Source of the DNA: Ardenticatenales bacterium
Lineage (GTDB): Bacteria > Chloroflexota > Anaerolineae > Promineifilales > UBA4811
Length of the DNA stretch: 13,655 nucleotides
Direction: 5' to 3'
Assembly (NCBI GenBank): GCA_013139935.1
Contig: WSZX01000024.1
Location: forward strand, 1 to 13,655
The translations under genes were made by a program, and so were the position numbers. Of this stretch, positions 1 through 6,647 are shown piece after piece; the first letter of the stretch is position 1; the number at the start of each line of letters is the position of its first letter. The notes under the pieces were generated by a model, which was not told the DNA's origin, ran no database searches, and worked only from the letters and a program-made list of their open reading frames with translations.

Positions 1-14
1 CGTCTGGTCTTCAT
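1..14 (-). CDS. start of an unidentified gene running off the left edge
   Basis: Only the first codons are in the window: ATG AAG ACC AGA, giving MKTR. The call rests on the start signals: an AGGAG Shine-Dalgarno at 23-27 (minus strand) lies 8 nt upstream of the ATG, and a plausible promoter and an operator-like inverted repeat lie further upstream. Nothing can be said about the product. The gene is read away from the window, and its 5' neighbour region (15-459) is otherwise free of confident genes, so it probably begins its own transcription unit. Confidence 0.6.
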
Positions 15-36
15 GATGCGTTCTCCTGGCACCGCC

Positions 37-55
37 GTCTTGAGTTGTACAAGAC
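37..55. promoter_or_regulatory. operator-like inverted repeat in leader of left-edge gene
   Basis: GTCTTG (37-42) and CAAGAC (50-55) form a perfect 6-bp inverted repeat with a 7-bp spacer. It sits between the proposed transcription start (about 92) and the Shine-Dalgarno (23-27). A second half, AGACGG (58-63), can instead pair with CCGTCT (35-40), so two mutually exclusive stems share the same arm. It could be a repressor operator or an RNA switch near the ribosome-binding site. Chance cannot be excluded. Confidence 0.35.
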
Positions 56-98
56 TGAGACGGAACCCCTGTCTCCAAGCTAACCAAATCCTAACCTA

Positions 99-127
99 AG
101 TCTATATGTAGAGGAAGTAGAGGTCAA
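99..127 (-). promoter_or_regulatory. putative sigma70 promoter for the left-edge gene
   Basis: On the minus strand, TTGACC (122-127) and TAGACT (99-104) are separated by 17 bp. The -35 matches consensus at 5 of 6 positions and the -10 at 4 of 6. Transcription would start near 92, giving a leader of about 78 nt before the ATG at 14. The same TAGACT -10 recurs in the promoter proposed for the methyltransferase operon. Inferred from sequence only. Confidence 0.45.
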
Positions 128-153
128 TAGTACTCTGGGGGTGATGTGGAAAA

Positions 154-233
154 CGGGCCTGCCAGCTCGAAAGCCGGTTGAGTGAAGGTCAACCCGGCTA
201 GATCGTCGCGAACGGTGTCGTCCAGCAGGCCCG
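154..233. repeat. nested inverted repeats (possible structured element)
   Basis: A perfect 9-bp inverted repeat, CGGGCCTGC (154-162) with GCAGGCCCG (225-233), encloses a second hairpin. In the inner one, AGCCGGTTGA (172-181) pairs with TCAACCCGGCT (189-199), with one bulged C and a 7-nt loop. The nesting of two good stems is what draws attention. The same interval also reads as open coding frame on the minus strand, so it may be a decayed gene whose GC-rich codons happen to pair. No known RNA family was recognised. Confidence 0.4.
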
Positions 234-459
234 GATCGGGGTTATTCTTGAGCCTTGCGCACTAACCGGGGTAGCATAGCTTGCCCCGGAACATGGTGCG
301 GCTGGGTGGGAGAAACGCAATGGGGATTTCCTTGAGCGCGAATTCGACCGGGCAGGAGGATAGGTCCTCACGTCATCAATGCGGGGGCGGACCAGTGTCA
401 GAAGTAGTACTGCTCCCGGTCAGGCATTCCCTGCGGCCCAACCATGGAGCGAGGGCCAT

Positions 460-1452
460 CTACCGGAGAAAGCTCATCTCTTGCAGCCACGACAGGGTGG
501 TACGGAACGAATTGATGAGCGGCCGGTTGGTATATCCCAGCTCTGCCCTTGCCTTGCCGCTGGCGTACCAGCCGCCAAGCCGTACTGCCGCCACCAGGTA
601 GCCGAGGGGGAATGGCCGGTCCCGGCGCCCCAGACAAGAGAGTCGTTCGGAGAAGCGGGTCCAGCGCTCAAACCGATGCATGTTTACTGGCCTGTCGGGC
701 GGCGGCCGTTTGCAGGCGAACGCCATCACCGCCGTCATCTCTTGTCTGGTGATGTTGTGTCCTGCTACGATGTATCTTTCCCCTGCCCGGCCGTGTTGGG
801 CAGCCATTATGTGTCCTTGTGCCATGTCCCGAGCATCGGCCACGCTGATCCGGCCCGGCATGTACCGGCGACTCCCCCGCCTGGCCATCTCCAACAGCGG
901 CTGGCTGGCCACGAGATCAAAATCAAAGGGCCCCACTGCCTCGGATGCGTTGAGGATGACGACGGGGATCCCGCTCTCCCGACCAAAGGCCAGAACCGCC
1001 TCCTCCTGGACGAGTTTGGCATCCCAATATGGATGGAGCGCCTGTCCCAGCCGGTACCGGTTCCATTCGTCAGGGAGGCTGGATGGGGTATCAGGCCGGC
1101 CGATGGTGCTGGTGGAACTCGTATACACCAGACGGGTGATTCGCGCCTCTTGGGCTGCCCGGAGCACCCGGCCGATGTGTTGGCGGGCTTGAGCCAGGCG
1201 GTGTAGGTGGTGGAGCCTGTTGGGCGGCGAGTAGCCAGCCGTGTGGAAGAGCGTCTCGCACCCTCTCATCGCGCTGACCAGCGCGTCGGGTTCGTCTGGA
1301 TTACCGGCAATTATCTCCGCTTCCAGCCCCTCAAGGGCGGCGCGGCGAAGACTTGCCTGCTCAAGCACGACCGTTTCCCATCCAGCATCAATGGCCGCGC
1401 GAAGAACGTTATTGCCAATAAGGCTAGTTGCTCCCAAGACAAGTGTGCGCAA
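460..1452 (-). CDS. NAD(P)-dependent epimerase/reductase, extended SDR family
   Basis: The 330-residue product is an extended short-chain dehydrogenase of the epimerase / dihydroflavonol-reductase-like group. It has an N-terminal Rossmann fold with GATSLIG at residues 7-13, where the usual middle Gly of GxxGxxG is Ser10. The serines near residues 112-113 (YTSSTSTIG) and Y142-x3-K146 supply the catalytic triad residues. The ISVADARDMAQGH segment (202-214) is the conserved loop seen in dihydroflavonol reductase-like and hopanoid-associated HpnA-like members. The substrate is probably a nucleotide sugar or a ketone/aldehyde and cannot be fixed. The start is TTG at 1450-1452; an in-frame TGA lies nine codons upstream with no other start between, and AGGA precedes the TTG by about 10 nt. 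It is divergent from xpt and appears monocistronic. Confidence 0.85.
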   Translation of the reverse strand: MRTLVLGATSLIGNNVLRAAIDAGWETVVLEQASLRRAALEGLEAEIIAGNPDEPDALVSAMRGCETLFHTAGYSPPNRLHHLHRLAQARQHIGRVLRAAQEARITRLVYTSSTSTIGRPDTPSSLPDEWNRYRLGQALHPYWDAKLVQEEAVLAFGRESGIPVVILNASEAVGPFDFDLVASQPLLEMARRGSRRYMPGRISVADARDMAQGHIMAAQHGRAGERYIVAGHNITRQEMTAVMAFACKRPPPDRPVNMHRFERWTRFSERLSCLGRRDRPFPLGYLVAAVRLGGWYASGKARAELGYTNRPLINSFRTTLSWLQEMSFLR

Positions 1453-1508
1453 TGGCTTGGTTTCCTGATAGAACCATCAACCACATAGCGGGACCGAATC
1501 CGGCTATC

Positions 1509-1536
1509 ATTATCTGCTTCCTCTGGAAAATGGCAA
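1509..1536 (-). promoter_or_regulatory. putative promoter for the SDR gene
   Basis: On the minus strand, TTGCCA (1531-1536) and GATAAT (1509-1514) are 16 bp apart, each matching consensus at 5 of 6 positions. Transcription would begin near 1502, leaving a leader of about 50 nt before the TTG start. It lies back to back with the xpt promoter, so one regulator could affect both. Sequence inference only. Confidence 0.45.
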
Positions 1537-1557
1537 GGGTGGTAGACGGGTCGGGTC

Positions 1558-1586
1558 TTGTCACGTCTCTGGCGCTGGGTTACAAT
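1558..1586 (+). promoter_or_regulatory. promoter of the xpt-guaA operon
   Basis: TTGTCA (1558-1563) and TACAAT (1581-1586) are separated by exactly 17 bp, each one base from consensus. The likely transcription start near 1593 leaves only about 33 nt before the xpt ATG. This is too short for the purine riboswitch aptamer that controls xpt in Bacillus, and no such aptamer was seen further upstream. Control, if any, should therefore be at the promoter. Confidence 0.6.
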
Positions 1587-1625
1587 CTGCAGCAACTTCA
1601 CAGACTGCCAACAGGAGATCGCTCG

Positions 1626-2204
1626 ATGGAAGAACTGAAGCAACGCATATTGACATCAGGCCGGAACCTGGGCGGGGGCATACTGAAGGTGGATGATTTC
1701 ATCAATCACCAGGTGGACCCGATGCTGATGAAGGCGTGCGGGGAGGAATTCGCCCGTTGCTTTGCTGATGCTCGGCCTGACAAGATACTCACCGCCGAGA
1801 TATCAGGGATCGCTCCGGCACTGATGACCGGCTTGGTGATCGGGGCTCCGGTCGTCTTTGCGCGCAAGAGAAAACCCGTCACGATGACATCCGACATCTA
1901 CCTGACCGTCAGTCCGTCACACACAAAGGGACGCCTGATCGAGTTGATGATCTCGCCCGAGTTTGTGGCCATTGGCGACCGGGTGCTGATCATTGACGAT
2001 TTCTTGGCTTCCGGCCTTACGATCATGGCGCTGGCGCGTTTGGTCAGGGCGGCCGGAGCGACTCTGGTGGGCATTGGTGCGCTGATCGAGAAGAGGTTTG
2101 AGGGCGGCCGGGAACTGCTCAGCATCCTGGATGTGCCGGTGAGGGCGCTGGCAGTCGTCACCGACATGAGCGACGGCAAGCTCGAACTGGCGGACGAGGA
2201 CTAA
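1626..2204 (+). CDS. xpt: xanthine phosphoribosyltransferase
   Basis: The 192-residue product closely resembles Bacillus subtilis Xpt (194 residues). It transfers ribose-5-phosphate from PRPP to xanthine, giving XMP for guanine nucleotide salvage in the cytosol. Diagnostic segments are KVDDFINHQVDP near residue 21, SGIAPALMTG near 63, VVFARKRKP near 80, and the PRPP-binding loop VLIIDDFLASG near 122. The ATG at 1626 is chosen because AGGAG (1613-1617) lies 8 nt upstream and the N-terminus MEELKQRI aligns with the family; an in-frame extension back to 1428 would run across the promoter. guaA starts 3 nt after its stop, so XMP made here is presumably passed to GMP synthase. Confidence 0.95.
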   Translation: MEELKQRILTSGRNLGGGILKVDDFINHQVDPMLMKACGEEFARCFADARPDKILTAEISGIAPALMTGLVIGAPVVFARKRKPVTMTSDIYLTVSPSHTKGRLIELMISPEFVAIGDRVLIIDDFLASGLTIMALARLVRAAGATLVGIGALIEKRFEGGRELLSILDVPVRALAVVTDMSDGKLELADED

Positions 2205-2207
2205 CCG

Positions 2208-3935
2208 ATGCAGCGTCCTCAGGGCGCTCCGCAGGAGAGATCAGGGGGCGGATCGGGAAGCGCCGACGTTTTCACGACGACCACATCGCAACGTGGCAAA
2301 GGCTGTCTGCCATCGTGCGATGGAGTGGCGATTCTTGACTTTGGTTCCCAGTACTCCCAGCTCATAGCTCGGCGCGTAAGGGAGGCGGGGGTTTACTCTG
2401 AGCTGTTTCACTGGGCGGCGCCGGCCACGGAAGTACTGGCGTGCAGCCCCAATGGCTTCATCCTCAGCGGGGGTCCGGAATCGGTCTATGCGAGGGGCGC
2501 ACCATCCCTGCCTGACTATGTGTTGAGATCGGGGCTGCCGGTCTTGGGGATCTGCTACGGGATGCAATTGCTGGCGCATCATCTGGGTGGTGTGGTGGCT
2601 CCCGCGGCGACGCGCGAATACGGGAGGGCCAAAGTCGAACTGATCGGCCCTCCCACCCGCCTGTTCGCTTTCTCCCCGCCGTGTGATTCGCTGACCGTGT
2701 GGATGTCCCACGGCGACCGGATTGAGCGGCTGCCGCAGGGGTTTGTTGCTCTGGGACGTTCCGATAACTCTCACTTCTCCGTCATGGGAGACATCGAGCA
2801 TGATCGCTACGGGGTCCAGTTTCATCCAGAAGTGGCCAACACTCTGCGTGGCTTGGCCATTCTGCGCAATTTCGCGGTGGATATCTGCGGCTGCAGGCCG
2901 GACTGGACGGCCAGCAGCTTCATCGAACGGGCAATTGCTGCCATACGTGATCAGGTCGGCGATGGCCAGATAGTGCTCGGGCTTAGCGGCGGCGTGGACA
3001 GTGCGGTCGTTGCCGCACTTGCCAGTCGCGCCATTGGCGATCGGTTAACGTGTGTTTTTGTGGATACCGGCCTGATGCGGCTGGGCGAGCCGGAAATGGT
3101 CGTGGAGACGTTCCAGCGAGAGATGGGCATGCGGTTGGTGGCGGTCAATGCCGTTGAAGAGTACCTGGAGATGCTGAAGAATGTCACCGACCCGGAGCGA
3201 AAGCGGCGGTTGATTGGTGAGCGTTTCGTGCGCATCTTTGAGCGTGCAGCGCGCGATATCGGCAGGCCGGATCGGCTTTATCTGGGCCAGGGGACCATCT
3301 ACCCAGATGTTATCGAGAGCGCCGTCGGGGAGCGGGGCCCGGAACACCTCCGGCAGAGCGGATTGCCTCGCCTGCAGCAGGATGCCTCGCCGCAAATGGG
3401 AGGGGCGCGCAGGATCAAGTCGCATCACAACGTGGGCGGCTTGCCGGATGATATGGAGTTTGCCGGGATTGTGGAGCCATTGCGTTCCCTGTTCAAGGAT
3501 GAAGTGCGGCGGGTTGGTCAGGCGCTGGGACTGTCTGATGAGATCGTTTGGCGCCAGCCGTTCCCCGGGCCTGGATTGGCGATTCGCATCCTGGGGGAGG
3601 TCACCTGGGAAGGCCTGGAGCGGTTGCGGCAGGCGGACGCTATCCTATTGGACGAGTTGGGGCGGCGCGGCTGGCTGCGTGATCTGACGGCCCAGGCGTT
3701 TGTGGTGCTGTTGCCGGTGCGAAGCGTGGGGGTAATGGGGGACGCACGAACCTATGAACAACCGGCCGTCATCAGAGCAGTGCAGACTGATGACTTTATG
3801 ACCGCCGACTGGGCGCGGCTGGACTGGGAGGTGCTGGCGCAGATCAGCAGCCGGATAGTGAACACAGTCGATGGCATCAACCGGGTGCTGTATGACATAA
3901 CCAGCAAACCCCCCGCCACGATCGAGTGGGAATGA
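2208..3935 (+). CDS. guaA: GMP synthase (glutamine-hydrolysing), with a loop insertion
   Basis: Converts XMP, ATP and glutamine to GMP. It is a 575-residue two-domain enzyme. The N-terminal class I glutamine amidotransferase has nucleophile C116 in GICYGMQ and H206/E208 in QFHPE. The C-terminal ATP-pyrophosphatase has the PP-loop LSGGVDS (259-265), and the dimerisation domain ends in the hallmark KPPATIEWE. Two oddities are visible. The first 39 residues are an extra N-terminal segment, though a start at GTG for V40 lacks a good Shine-Dalgarno, whereas ATG 2208 has GAGGA inside the xpt end. Residues about 373-400 replace the normal short loop before KSHHNVGG with about 20 extra residues. The gene is translationally close to xpt and converges on the HAD gene 7 bp away. 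Confidence 0.95.
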   Translation: MQRPQGAPQERSGGGSGSADVFTTTTSQRGKGCLPSCDGVAILDFGSQYSQLIARRVREAGVYSELFHWAAPATEVLACSPNGFILSGGPESVYARGAPSLPDYVLRSGLPVLGICYGMQLLAHHLGGVVAPAATREYGRAKVELIGPPTRLFAFSPPCDSLTVWMSHGDRIERLPQGFVALGRSDNSHFSVMGDIEHDRYGVQFHPEVANTLRGLAILRNFAVDICGCRPDWTASSFIERAIAAIRDQVGDGQIVLGLSGGVDSAVVAALASRAIGDRLTCVFVDTGLMRLGEPEMVVETFQREMGMRLVAVNAVEEYLEMLKNVTDPERKRRLIGERFVRIFERAARDIGRPDRLYLGQGTIYPDVIESAVGERGPEHLRQSGLPRLQQDASPQMGGARRIKSHHNVGGLPDDMEFAGIVEPLRSLFKDEVRRVGQALGLSDEIVWRQPFPGPGLAIRILGEVTWEGLERLRQADAILLDELGRRGWLRDLTAQAFVVLLPVRSVGVMGDARTYEQPAVIRAVQTDDFMTADWARLDWEVLAQISSRIVNTVDGINRVLYDITSKPPATIEWE

Positions 3936-3942
3936 GCAGCAC

Positions 3943-4581
3943 CTAATCCCGGAGAACCCCAAGCTCGACCAGGTGTTTCCTCAAATCGTGGGCGGCGGTG
4001 AATAGAACTGCATGCAAGCCCGATTCCCTGGCCGCGTCCACGTTGTGCTGCTGGTCATCGGTGAAGACGGTCTGCGCCGGCCGTAGCGCAAGCCTCTCCA
4101 ACGCAATCCTAAAGATAGCAGGCTCGGGTTTCGCGTATCCGACCCGGGCCGAGTTGACAACAATCTCAAAATAGTGGGCGATCTGGAATCTTTTCTCAAG
4201 CGTGATTTCCAGAGTATCGGAGGCATTGCTAATGATAGCCAAGCGGGTTCGGCCGCCGAGCTCCTCCAGCAACTCTCTCATTGCAGGGGATACCCCTTTG
4301 TAGGCAAACAGCCGCTGGATGAAGGCCTGCTGGTCGGCAAGGTTGGTGATGCCAAAGGGGCTCAGGTTTCGATTCCAGAATTCCCCATCGGTGATCTGTC
4401 CGATGCGAGCCAGCTTCCACGTTTCAGTCTGGTAGAATCTCCGCCACATCTCGTCCACGTCGAGCCCCAGTTGGGCAGCCAACCGGCGGCGGTCACTGTC
4501 CTCCTCGGCTCGGCGGTCCGGTGTATCCAACACCCCACCCACATCGAAAATGACGGCTTGGATGTCGGATTCTCTCGTCAT
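3943..4581 (-). CDS. HAD-superfamily (IA-like) phosphatase
   Basis: The 212-residue product is a haloacid dehalogenase-type hydrolase, presumably a cytosolic small-molecule phosphatase. It has motif I FDVGGVLDT with nucleophile D13, and Gly instead of the usual second Asp at +2, as in YihX-like HADs. Motif II is Ser119 in IISNAS, motif III Lys151 in AKPEPAIF, and motif IV D175/D176 in FTDD. An alpha-helical cap lies between motifs I and II. The ATG at 4579-4581 is preferred because it overlaps the upstream stop as ATGA, has GAGGA 8 nt upstream, and begins just before motif I. An in-frame extension to 4887 gives low-complexity, non-homologous sequence. It is the third gene of the operon and is related to the HAD half of its neighbour. 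Confidence 0.88.
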   Translation of the reverse strand: MTRESDIQAVIFDVGGVLDTPDRRAEEDSDRRRLAAQLGLDVDEMWRRFYQTETWKLARIGQITDGEFWNRNLSPFGITNLADQQAFIQRLFAYKGVSPAMRELLEELGGRTRLAIISNASDTLEITLEKRFQIAHYFEIVVNSARVGYAKPEPAIFRIALERLALRPAQTVFTDDQQHNVDAARESGLHAVLFTAAHDLRKHLVELGVLRD

Positions 4582-5738
4582 GGCAGCAGTTCCTCTATCT
4601 CCTTGACGGCCTGCCGCGTGGTGCAAAACTGAATAGCGTGGAGGCCTACATTTCTCGCGCCAGCCACGTTCTCTGCGGCGTCGTCCACCAGAAGGGCATC
4701 GGCCGGGCTGATACCCATCCGACTCAGCGTTCGCCAGAAGATCCGGGACGCGGGTTTCATGACCCCTTCGTGTGCAGAGATTATGGCCGGATCGAACAGC
4801 TCCCGCAAGTCGTGCGCGCAAAGCAGGTCGTCCAGTTCGGCCGGGAAGTTGCTGAGCAGAGCCACTCGGTAGCCTGCCGTCTTCCACTCGTGGATGCGTT
4901 CTATCAGCGGTTGGTTAAGCTGATCACCAGCCCAAAAGTCACGCCGGAACTGGGTGAGGGCAACGGGCGTCAGTTCGAGAGACTCACCAATGACGTTCCA
5001 GCACTGCTCGGCGGTGCAGCGCCCGAGTTGGGTATCCCGCCAAGCCGCGCTCCCAAAGACTGCCTGATTGGCGCCGCCGGCCGGTAGGCCCAAGCGGGTC
5101 TCCCACGAGCGCCGGCCGTCATCATCCATGGTGCGCATGAGCACGCCGCCCCAGTCGAATATCAAGGTTGACGGGGAGCGTGTATTGGCGCGCGCTAGGG
5201 TCCAATATTCGCATTCTCCAGGGTTCAAGCCAGGTGGCGGCAGCGAGGGACGGAAACAGAAACGCCGGTATAGACGCTGAGCTGCCTCATTCTCCGGGCG
5301 CGGCGTGACAATGACGTTGTCAATGGTGGTATGGTCAAAGATTGCGTCCAGCAATGCTCCGAACGCGTCGCTGGCGAATCCCTGGCTCCAATGCGGGCGA
5401 GCTAGTTTCATCTCCAGTTCGCCGGGTACTCCACTAAAGCCCCAACCACTCTCTCCCAAGGGTGTGCCGTCCAGGGCTTCCACAATGAGGTGAGTTGCTG
5501 TCCATTGCTGGTGCTTTTCCCACCAGTGGGACATCCCCTCATCTGTGATCCCCAGCCCGTCGGGAAAACCCTCATGACGCATGACCTCTCCATCGTTCCA
5601 CAATTTCTTGAGGAATGGAAGGTCATCTGGGGTGACCGGCCTCAATCTGGTCTGCCGACCGTGAATCAGGGGGCCATCGTTCGTCGCAGCGAGTGACGGC
5701 TCTGGTGTTCCGCAGTCAGTTTCAGAGGTCGCTCTCAT
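4578..5738 (-). CDS. GNAT acetyltransferase - HAD phosphatase fusion protein
   Basis: A 386-residue bifunctional protein. Residues about 27-182 are a RimJ/RimL-type GNAT N-acetyltransferase: LRPVTPDDLPFLKKLW at 32-47, an acetyl-CoA loop around SQGFASDAF (118-126), and PENEAAQRLYRRFCF (148-162). Residues about 190-386 are a HAD hydrolase: D195 in FDWGGVL (Gly at +2), S296 in LLSNFP, K328 in MKPASRIF, and D352/D353 in LVDD. The join is a short linker with no stop or frameshift. The start ATG 5736-5738 overlaps the methyltransferase stop as ATGA, and the end overlaps the next ATG likewise. FkbH-type proteins also join HAD and GNAT, but in the opposite order and with a different HAD type. The two activities may act in sequence on one metabolite; the substrate is unknown. 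Confidence 0.85.
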   Translation of the reverse strand: MRATSETDCGTPEPSLAATNDGPLIHGRQTRLRPVTPDDLPFLKKLWNDGEVMRHEGFPDGLGITDEGMSHWWEKHQQWTATHLIVEALDGTPLGESGWGFSGVPGELEMKLARPHWSQGFASDAFGALLDAIFDHTTIDNVIVTPRPENEAAQRLYRRFCFRPSLPPPGLNPGECEYWTLARANTRSPSTLIFDWGGVLMRTMDDDGRRSWETRLGLPAGGANQAVFGSAAWRDTQLGRCTAEQCWNVIGESLELTPVALTQFRRDFWAGDQLNQPLIERIHEWKTAGYRVALLSNFPAELDDLLCAHDLRELFDPAIISAHEGVMKPASRIFWRTLSRMGISPADALLVDDAAENVAGARNVGLHAIQFCTTRQAVKEIEELLP

Positions 5739-6529
5739 CCCCGCTGCACCAGCCAGACCAAGCCTGGCCGGTTGGGATCGTAGGGGGAGAAGCTAAAGCC
5801 ATTGAGTTGGCCTTCAACGTGGAAACCTGCCTGGTAAAGCAGTGAGGCGACCTGCTCCAAAGTGGGGTGCCAGGTGTGACGCCAGAACTCGCGTTGGCTC
5901 CCGTCTTGGCCAAAGACGATGGTCTGCGACCGGACTGTTCGGCTATCGGGGTCAAAGTAGCGATGGTAGATTTGTGTGCTTTCCGCGGTTTCCGCCCGGC
6001 TCTGCCTGTGGAGCGGGGGCGCGAGTTCCCAGTCAGGTGTGCCGAACAGACAACGGCCGCCCGGTCTGAGAATGGCGTGAACCCGGTCCAGCATGTGCAG
6101 CGCGTCGGCCGGGCTCTCGGCCCATTCCAGCAGGTTGCCGCGGAACTGAACGACCGCGTTCAGTTGCTCTGCCAGCGCCAGGTCGTCCAGGTCACCATGG
6201 ACCCACTGGACCGATACATTCATCTGCTCGCCTGTCTCTCTCGCCAGTTCGAGAAGGCTGGCTGAGGCGTCTAGGCCAATGACGTTCAGCTCGTGGTTTG
6301 CGAGAGCGATAGCGTGCCGGCCCCAGCCACAACTGAGGTTGAGCACCGTATCGTCTATCGTCAACTGTAGTGCCTGGCTGGCGAACTGAATGTCGGCCAG
6401 GGTGTTATCAGCCCATTCCCCCAGCTGCCCGCCGGCGCGCAGCCAGTGCACCAGTCCCGCGGTGGTCTGTTCGCTCCAGGCATAATCATCGCCCCGGTTC
6501 TCTGCCAACATGTTGGCCATTCGTGTCAT
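5735..6529 (-). CDS. class I SAM-dependent methyltransferase
   Basis: The 264-residue product is a Rossmann-fold methyltransferase. Motif I is VLNLSCGWGRHA (62-73), with N and S where D and G are more usual. The acidic end of strand beta2 is D87 in GLDAS, and the post-motif segment LRPGGRCLFGTPDW (154-167) is typical of small-molecule methyltransferases. There is no transmembrane segment or signal peptide. The acceptor is not evident. ATG 6529 is taken as the start, although only a weak AGG lies 13 nt upstream; ATGs at 6520 and 6511 are possible alternatives. It is the first gene of a three-gene operon with ATGA overlaps to the GNAT-HAD fusion and then a second HAD. Confidence 0.85.
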   Translation of the reverse strand: MTRMANMLAENRGDDYAWSEQTTAGLVHWLRAGGQLGEWADNTLADIQFASQALQLTIDDTVLNLSCGWGRHAIALANHELNVIGLDASASLLELARETGEQMNVSVQWVHGDLDDLALAEQLNAVVQFRGNLLEWAESPADALHMLDRVHAILRPGGRCLFGTPDWELAPPLHRQSRAETAESTQIYHRYFDPDSRTVRSQTIVFGQDGSQREFWRHTWHPTLEQVASLLYQAGFHVEGQLNGFSFSPYDPNRPGLVWLVQRG

Positions 6530-6565
6530 CTGTCTTGGCTACCTGTGCAACTCGACGTACAGTAT

Positions 6566-6593
6566 GAGAAAAGCCGTGAGCTGCCCCACGGCT
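6566..6593 (-). terminator. terminator-like hairpin in the operon leader (possible attenuator)
   Basis: Read on the minus strand, AGCCGTG (6587-6593) pairs perfectly with CACGGCT (6572-6578) over an 8-nt loop. The stem is followed by TTTCTC. The run of U is short, so termination would be weak. It lies downstream of the proposed start of transcription and 42 nt before the methyltransferase ATG. It could therefore attenuate the operon, or end read-through from the dnaE2 side. Confidence 0.4.
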
Positions 6594-6618
6594 CTGGCAC
6601 CACCAGAAAGTGGGAACC

Positions 6619-6647
6619 AGTCTACCAAACGGCGTAGGTTGTGTCAA
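6619..6647 (-). promoter_or_regulatory. promoter of the methyltransferase/GNAT-HAD/HAD operon
   Basis: On the minus strand, a perfect -35 TTGACA (6642-6647) is followed after 17 bp by TAGACT (6619-6624), which matches 4 of 6 positions of the -10 consensus. Transcription would start near 6612, giving a leader of about 83 nt. That leader contains a terminator-like hairpin at 6572-6593. Confidence 0.55.

Larger units (their letters stand above)
15..459. other. 445-bp region without a confident gene
   Basis: No open frame here has both a credible start codon with Shine-Dalgarno and a recognisable product. The right-hand part is the downstream side of the SDR gene, and no clear intrinsic terminator follows that gene. 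On the minus strand, 242-367 and 124-261 read 41 and 45 codons without a stop in different frames. Both have coding-like composition but no convincing start, which would fit a decayed or frameshifted short gene. Strong inverted repeats occur at 154-233 and 172-199. The promoter and leader of the left-edge gene occupy 15-127. Confidence 0.5.

Noticed and set aside
379..1206. Long plus-strand open frame of 275 codons
   Set aside because: It lies antisense to the SDR gene, whose fold motifs are clear. Its own translation shows no recognisable domain and there is no Shine-Dalgarno at its start.
1453..1625. Purine riboswitch upstream of xpt
   Set aside because: No conserved aptamer core was seen, and the likely promoter lies only about 40 bp before the start codon.
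4582..4887. In-frame extension of the second HAD gene to a 314-codon reading
   Set aside because: The extra residues are Arg/Gly-rich and derive from the upstream fusion gene in another frame; the ATGA overlap and Shine-Dalgarno support 4581.
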